DNA from: CAYMUL01 sp964393605
Lineage (GTDB): Bacteria; Bacteroidota; Ignavibacteria; Ignavibacteriales; Ignavibacteriaceae
Direction: 5' to 3'
DNA: 64,000 nucleotides
Assembly: GCA_964393605.1 (NCBI GenBank)
Contig: CAYMUL010000017.1
Span: 3,158 to 67,157, forward strand
Part shown: positions 61,253 through 64,000 of the stretch, one piece after another
How the letters are laid out: each line of letters starts with the position of its first letter
Position numbering within the stretch: position 1 is the stretch's first letter
The notes under the pieces: model-generated
What the model saw: the letters and a program-made list of their open reading frames with translations, nothing else
What the model was told of the DNA's origin: nothing
Databases searched by the model: none
Position numbers and translations under genes: made by a program

Positions 61253-63478
61253 ATGAAACAAGTTCTACGATGTTTAATGATCTTCTTTTTGTTCACAACG
61301 ATCATAAACTCACAAGAGGTTCCAAATCCGGAATCGAAACTCGATGCATATTTGCAAGAGTATTTAGAAAATGCAAATCAAACACAGTTCGTTCCCGTTT
61401 ATGCGGTAATGAAGGAAAGAATGACGTTCTTTGAATTAGCATCACGAACCGGCTATCTTCCTAAACAACAAAGAAGAGCCGAAGTTGTTCGTTTGTTAAA
61501 ACAATTTAATGAAAGGACGATGGGTGCTGTTTTAACAGAATTAAAACAATTCGAAGATGAGCGTAGTGTAAAAGATATTGAAATTATTTGGGCGATAAAT
61601 GTTGTTGTGTTCAAAGCGCTTCCATCGGTCATTGCACAACTATCGGAACAGAATAATCAAATTCAAAAATTCCATTACGATGCGCAATTCCCTCTCGAGA
61701 TGTTAGTTGACGATGAAGGTATCACTGCAAAAAATGATAAGTATAATTTGCGAGTTGAAGCAACTGGTGTTCCCCAACCAGGATTAACATTGATAAACGC
61801 TCCAGCAGTTTGGGCGGCAGGCGATAGCGGCAAAGGTGTACTCGTTGCTAATATTGATTCCGGTACAGATTGGAAGCATCCCGATCTTGCATTAAATATT
61901 TGGAACAACCTCGGCGAAGATGCTAACAACAATGGCAAAACAATGATTCAGAGCGGTTCAACATGGGTTTATGATCCCGGCGACATCAACGGAATTGATG
62001 ACGATGGCAATGGAAAGATTGATGATTTTATCGGTTGGGATTATGAAGGCAATGATAACGAACCGAGCAACGGCAGCAGCCATGGTACTGCAACAAGCGG
62101 ACAAGTTGCTGGCTACGGCACAAACGGAACTCAAACCGGAGTTGCACCAAGAGCAAAACTTATAATTTTGAAACCGAGCGGTGAAACTCAGTATTGGGCG
62201 GCACAGCAGTACGCAATTGATAAAGGTGCCGACATTGTAACAAGTTCTTTGAGTTACAAATGGTATTTCTCTCCAAAACCAAATTACGGCTTATTCAGAG
62301 AGATGAACGATGTTGAACTTGCGGCAGGAGTTGTTCATACAAATTCTACAAGTAACGATGGCGGAAGCAGCAGCGCTCCTATTCCATTTAACATTTCTGC
62401 GCCGGGTAATTCTCCGGGTCCGTGGGTTCATCCCGACCAAACTTTAGTAGGCGGAACGAGTTCTGTAATCGGCTCTGCAAATGTTTTAGCTTCTTCAGAT
62501 GTGATTGTAAGCAGTTCGCCTTATGGACCTACGACATGGGAAAATTATCAAACCAACAATCCATCTTATCCTTATGTAATGCCTTTGGAATATAGAGATT
62601 ATCCATATCAAACAGTTACCGGTTCGATGGGATTATTAAAACCTGATGTTGCCGCACCAGGAAATGGAACAACATCAACAGCTCCGGGTGGTGGTTATCA
62701 ATCTTTCAGCGGAACTTCGGGTGCTACACCACACCTTGCAGGAGTTGCGGCATTGATATTGGGTGCGAATCCAAATTTAACGCCTGCGCAAGTAAGCATG
62801 GTTATGCAAACAACCGCAGTTGAAAAAGGAACGCCAGGTAAAGATAATCGCTACGGTGCCGGAAGAGTAGATGCTTTTGCCGCTTACACGCTTGCAACAA
62901 GTGGGCAAGTTCCGGTTGAATTAATTTCTTTCATGAGTGATGTTGTTGACAATAACGTGCTTCTCACGTGGGCAACCGCAACAGAGACAAATAATCTTGG
63001 CTTTGAAATCCACAGAAAAAGACTCGAGGAAGATGAATTCGCTTTTGTTAAAGTTGGATTTGTAGATGGAAAAGTTAATGCATCTGAAAATTCATACTAT
63101 AATTTTCAAGAGAAGAATTTATCAAATGGAAAATATGTCTACAGATTAAAGCAAGTAGATCTCGATGGAAGTTTTGATTTTGTCGGTTACAGTTTTGCGG
63201 ATATTTCTTCTCCAATGGAATTTGTTTTGGAACAGAATTATCCGAATCCATTTAATCCGATTACAACAATAAGTTTCAATATTCCGACAGAGTTAAACAT
63301 CAGTTTGAAAATTTTTGATGTTCTCGGAAATGAAGTTGTAACATTAATTAATGAGAAGATGAATGCCGGCGATCATGAAGTTCAATTCAACGCTTCAAAC
63401 ATTGCTTCAGGAATTTATTTCTACACGCTTCAGGCAGGCGAATTCGTTTCGACGAAGAAATTAATTTTAATGAAATAA
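61253..63478 (+). CDS. Subtilisin-like (S8) serine protease with T9SS sorting domain
   Basis: 741 residues from ATG 61253, six bases after GGAG; an upstream ATG at 61241 overlaps that ribosome site. Signal peptide to ~residue 20, inhibitor-like propeptide to ~165, then the catalytic triad: Asp in VANIDSGTDWKHPD (~202), His in GSSHGTATSGQVAG (~277), Ser in FSGTSGATPHLAGVAALI (~489). The last ~90 residues are a T9SS sorting domain (QNYPNPFNPIT...KKLILMK). Secreted protease for nutrient acquisition or processing of other surface proteins. Confidence 0.93.
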   Translation: MKQVLRCLMIFFLFTTIINSQEVPNPESKLDAYLQEYLENANQTQFVPVYAVMKERMTFFELASRTGYLPKQQRRAEVVRLLKQFNERTMGAVLTELKQFEDERSVKDIEIIWAINVVVFKALPSVIAQLSEQNNQIQKFHYDAQFPLEMLVDDEGITAKNDKYNLRVEATGVPQPGLTLINAPAVWAAGDSGKGVLVANIDSGTDWKHPDLALNIWNNLGEDANNNGKTMIQSGSTWVYDPGDINGIDDDGNGKIDDFIGWDYEGNDNEPSNGSSHGTATSGQVAGYGTNGTQTGVAPRAKLIILKPSGETQYWAAQQYAIDKGADIVTSSLSYKWYFSPKPNYGLFREMNDVELAAGVVHTNSTSNDGGSSSAPIPFNISAPGNSPGPWVHPDQTLVGGTSSVIGSANVLASSDVIVSSSPYGPTTWENYQTNNPSYPYVMPLEYRDYPYQTVTGSMGLLKPDVAAPGNGTTSTAPGGGYQSFSGTSGATPHLAGVAALILGANPNLTPAQVSMVMQTTAVEKGTPGKDNRYGAGRVDAFAAYTLATSGQVPVELISFMSDVVDNNVLLTWATATETNNLGFEIHRKRLEEDEFAFVKVGFVDGKVNASENSYYNFQEKNLSNGKYVYRLKQVDLDGSFDFVGYSFADISSPMEFVLEQNYPNPFNPITTISFNIPTELNISLKIFDVLGNEVVTLINEKMNAGDHEVQFNASNIASGIYFYTLQAGEFVSTKKLILMK

Positions 63479-63510
63479 ACGAAAAATAATCTTTCAAACA
63501 CTTGTTTAAG

Positions 63511-63537
63511 AAGCCGGATTTATTCCGGCTTTTTTTA
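63511..63537 (+). terminator. Rho-independent terminator of the subtilase gene
   Basis: AAGCCGGA-TTTAT-TCCGGCTT stem followed by a T-run, 32 bases after the stop codon. Confidence 0.9.
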
Positions 63538-63540
63538 TAT

Positions 63541-63610
63541 TACAAATATATGTGGCTGATAATCATCCACGTAGTGGTTGATTATCAGCCAGTAAAATAT
63601 TATATTTGTA
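63541..63610 (+). promoter_or_regulatory. Symmetric promoter region: 39-bp palindrome between facing -7 elements
   Basis: TACAAATATA (63541-63550) and TATATTTGTA (63601-63610) are exact reverse complements, each containing a TATATTTG -7 element pointing outward. Between them, 63553-63591 is a palindrome of 18-base arms (17 pairs) around GTA, starting TGGCTGATAATC. The right element ends 2 bases before the ATPase ATG, predicting a leaderless or very short-leader mRNA. Confidence 0.65.
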
Positions 63611-63612
63611 CC

Positions 63613-64000
63613 ATGATTAAGAGAAAAATTTCAAATAAGCTACTCAGTGCTTGCAAAGATTCACCTGTAATTTTGATACACGGTGCAAGACAGACAGGCA
63701 AAAGCACACTGGTCAAACAGCATGCCGCTAAAGACCATCCTGCCAGGTATTTAACCTTTGATGATCCGGCAGTACTTTCCGCTGCCGCTTCAAACCCGAT
63801 GGGCTTTATCGAAAACTTTCACGAGAACCTCATCATTGATGAAGTGCAGAGAGTTCCCGATATATTTCTTGCAATTAAAAGACTTGTTGATGAGAAGAGA
63901 AAACCGGGAAGATTTATTCTAACCGGTTCATCAAACATTTTTTTGCTACCGAAAGTTTCTGAGTCACTCGCCGGACGGATTGAAGTATTAAATTTATTTC
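63613..64000 (+). CDS. AAA+ ATPase (DUF4143-type), 3' end outside window
   Basis: The frame is open for 129 codons to the window end. It starts MIKRKISNKLLSACKDSPVI, with Walker A GARQTGKSTLVKQ, YLTFDDPAVLSAA, and Walker B LIIDEVQRVPDIFLAIK, then GRFILTGSSNIFLLP. This is the N-terminal half of COG1373-type ATPases, which carry a DUF4143 C-terminal domain. Their role is unclear; they are frequently mobile or multi-copy. No ribosome site exists; a -7 element lies immediately before the ATG. Confidence 0.85.
   Translation, partial: MIKRKISNKLLSACKDSPVILIHGARQTGKSTLVKQHAAKDHPARYLTFDDPAVLSAAASNPMGFIENFHENLIIDEVQRVPDIFLAIKRLVDEKRKPGRFILTGSSNIFLLPKVSESLAGRIEVLNLF

Overview
The window looks like a chromosomal segment of an Ignavibacteria-type bacterium (Bacteroidota/Chlorobiota lineage). 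The DNA is AT-rich. Eight C-termini carry the N-(Y/F)-PNPFNP signature of type IX secretion (T9SS) sorting domains. Several promoters contain a TAnnTTTG-like -7 element typical of Bacteroidota. A ferredoxin-dependent 2-oxoacid oxidoreductase fits an anaerobic or facultative lifestyle. No T9SS machinery, ribosomal RNA, tRNA, CRISPR array or prophage was found. Species-level assignment is not possible from the sequence alone.

Layout. 1-8.3 kb (mostly minus strand): a T9SS fragment, a beta-propeller lipoprotein, a multihaem c-type cytochrome with a T9SS tail, a GLUG-repeat T9SS protein, a membrane-bound AraC regulator and a T9SS esterase. 8.3-14.8 kb: a 2-oxoacid:ferredoxin oxidoreductase pair whose beta subunit carries a gamma domain, a nucleotidyltransferase with a frameshifted partner, an esterase and a NatAB-type ABC exporter. 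14.9-24.3 kb: three more T9SS cargo genes, a repeat-rich intergenic region, a TIGR01777 epimerase, a truncated rpiB copy and an intact rpiB flanking one of the cargo genes, and a TonB-dependent receptor. 24.3-36.4 kb: RNA modification and translation genes (RumA-type methyltransferase, RsmI-like, ProS), an MlaF-like ATPase overlapping a PLP decarboxylase, a DUF433 antitoxin with a toxin relic, a TlpA lipoprotein, and a DUF4922/glycosyltransferase pair. 36.6-43.7 kb: half-size TauE, TPR protein, ClpX, an exported protein of unknown role, an RRM protein, TruA, and QueD/QueE for queuosine precursor synthesis.

43.9-51.8 kb is a haem/tetrapyrrole biosynthesis operon: hemX-like membrane protein, hemA, hemC, a lipoprotein, a TetR-HemD fusion, hemE, a decayed four-helix-bundle gene, then hemN. 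Starts and stops overlap from hemA to hemE, indicating translational coupling. The DNA-binding TetR domain joined to uroporphyrinogen III synthase is the most striking protein in the window: it suggests an enzyme that may also sense porphyrin flux and regulate DNA. 51.8-55.6 kb is a compact restriction-modification locus: a RadC N-terminal-domain-only protein, a type IIG-like nuclease-methyltransferase and a small unknown protein. 55.6-64 kb: ATP-grasp protein, lipoprotein, serC, DUF1015, two thioredoxin-fold proteins, a T9SS subtilase, and the start of an AAA+ ATPase gene preceded by a long symmetric palindrome.

Recurrent themes are shuffling and duplication of T9SS tail cassettes (including an 84-bp tail-plus-terminator repeat), hairpin-rich intergenic elements, and several decaying small genes (frameshifted or truncated accessory/toxin-antitoxin-like genes).
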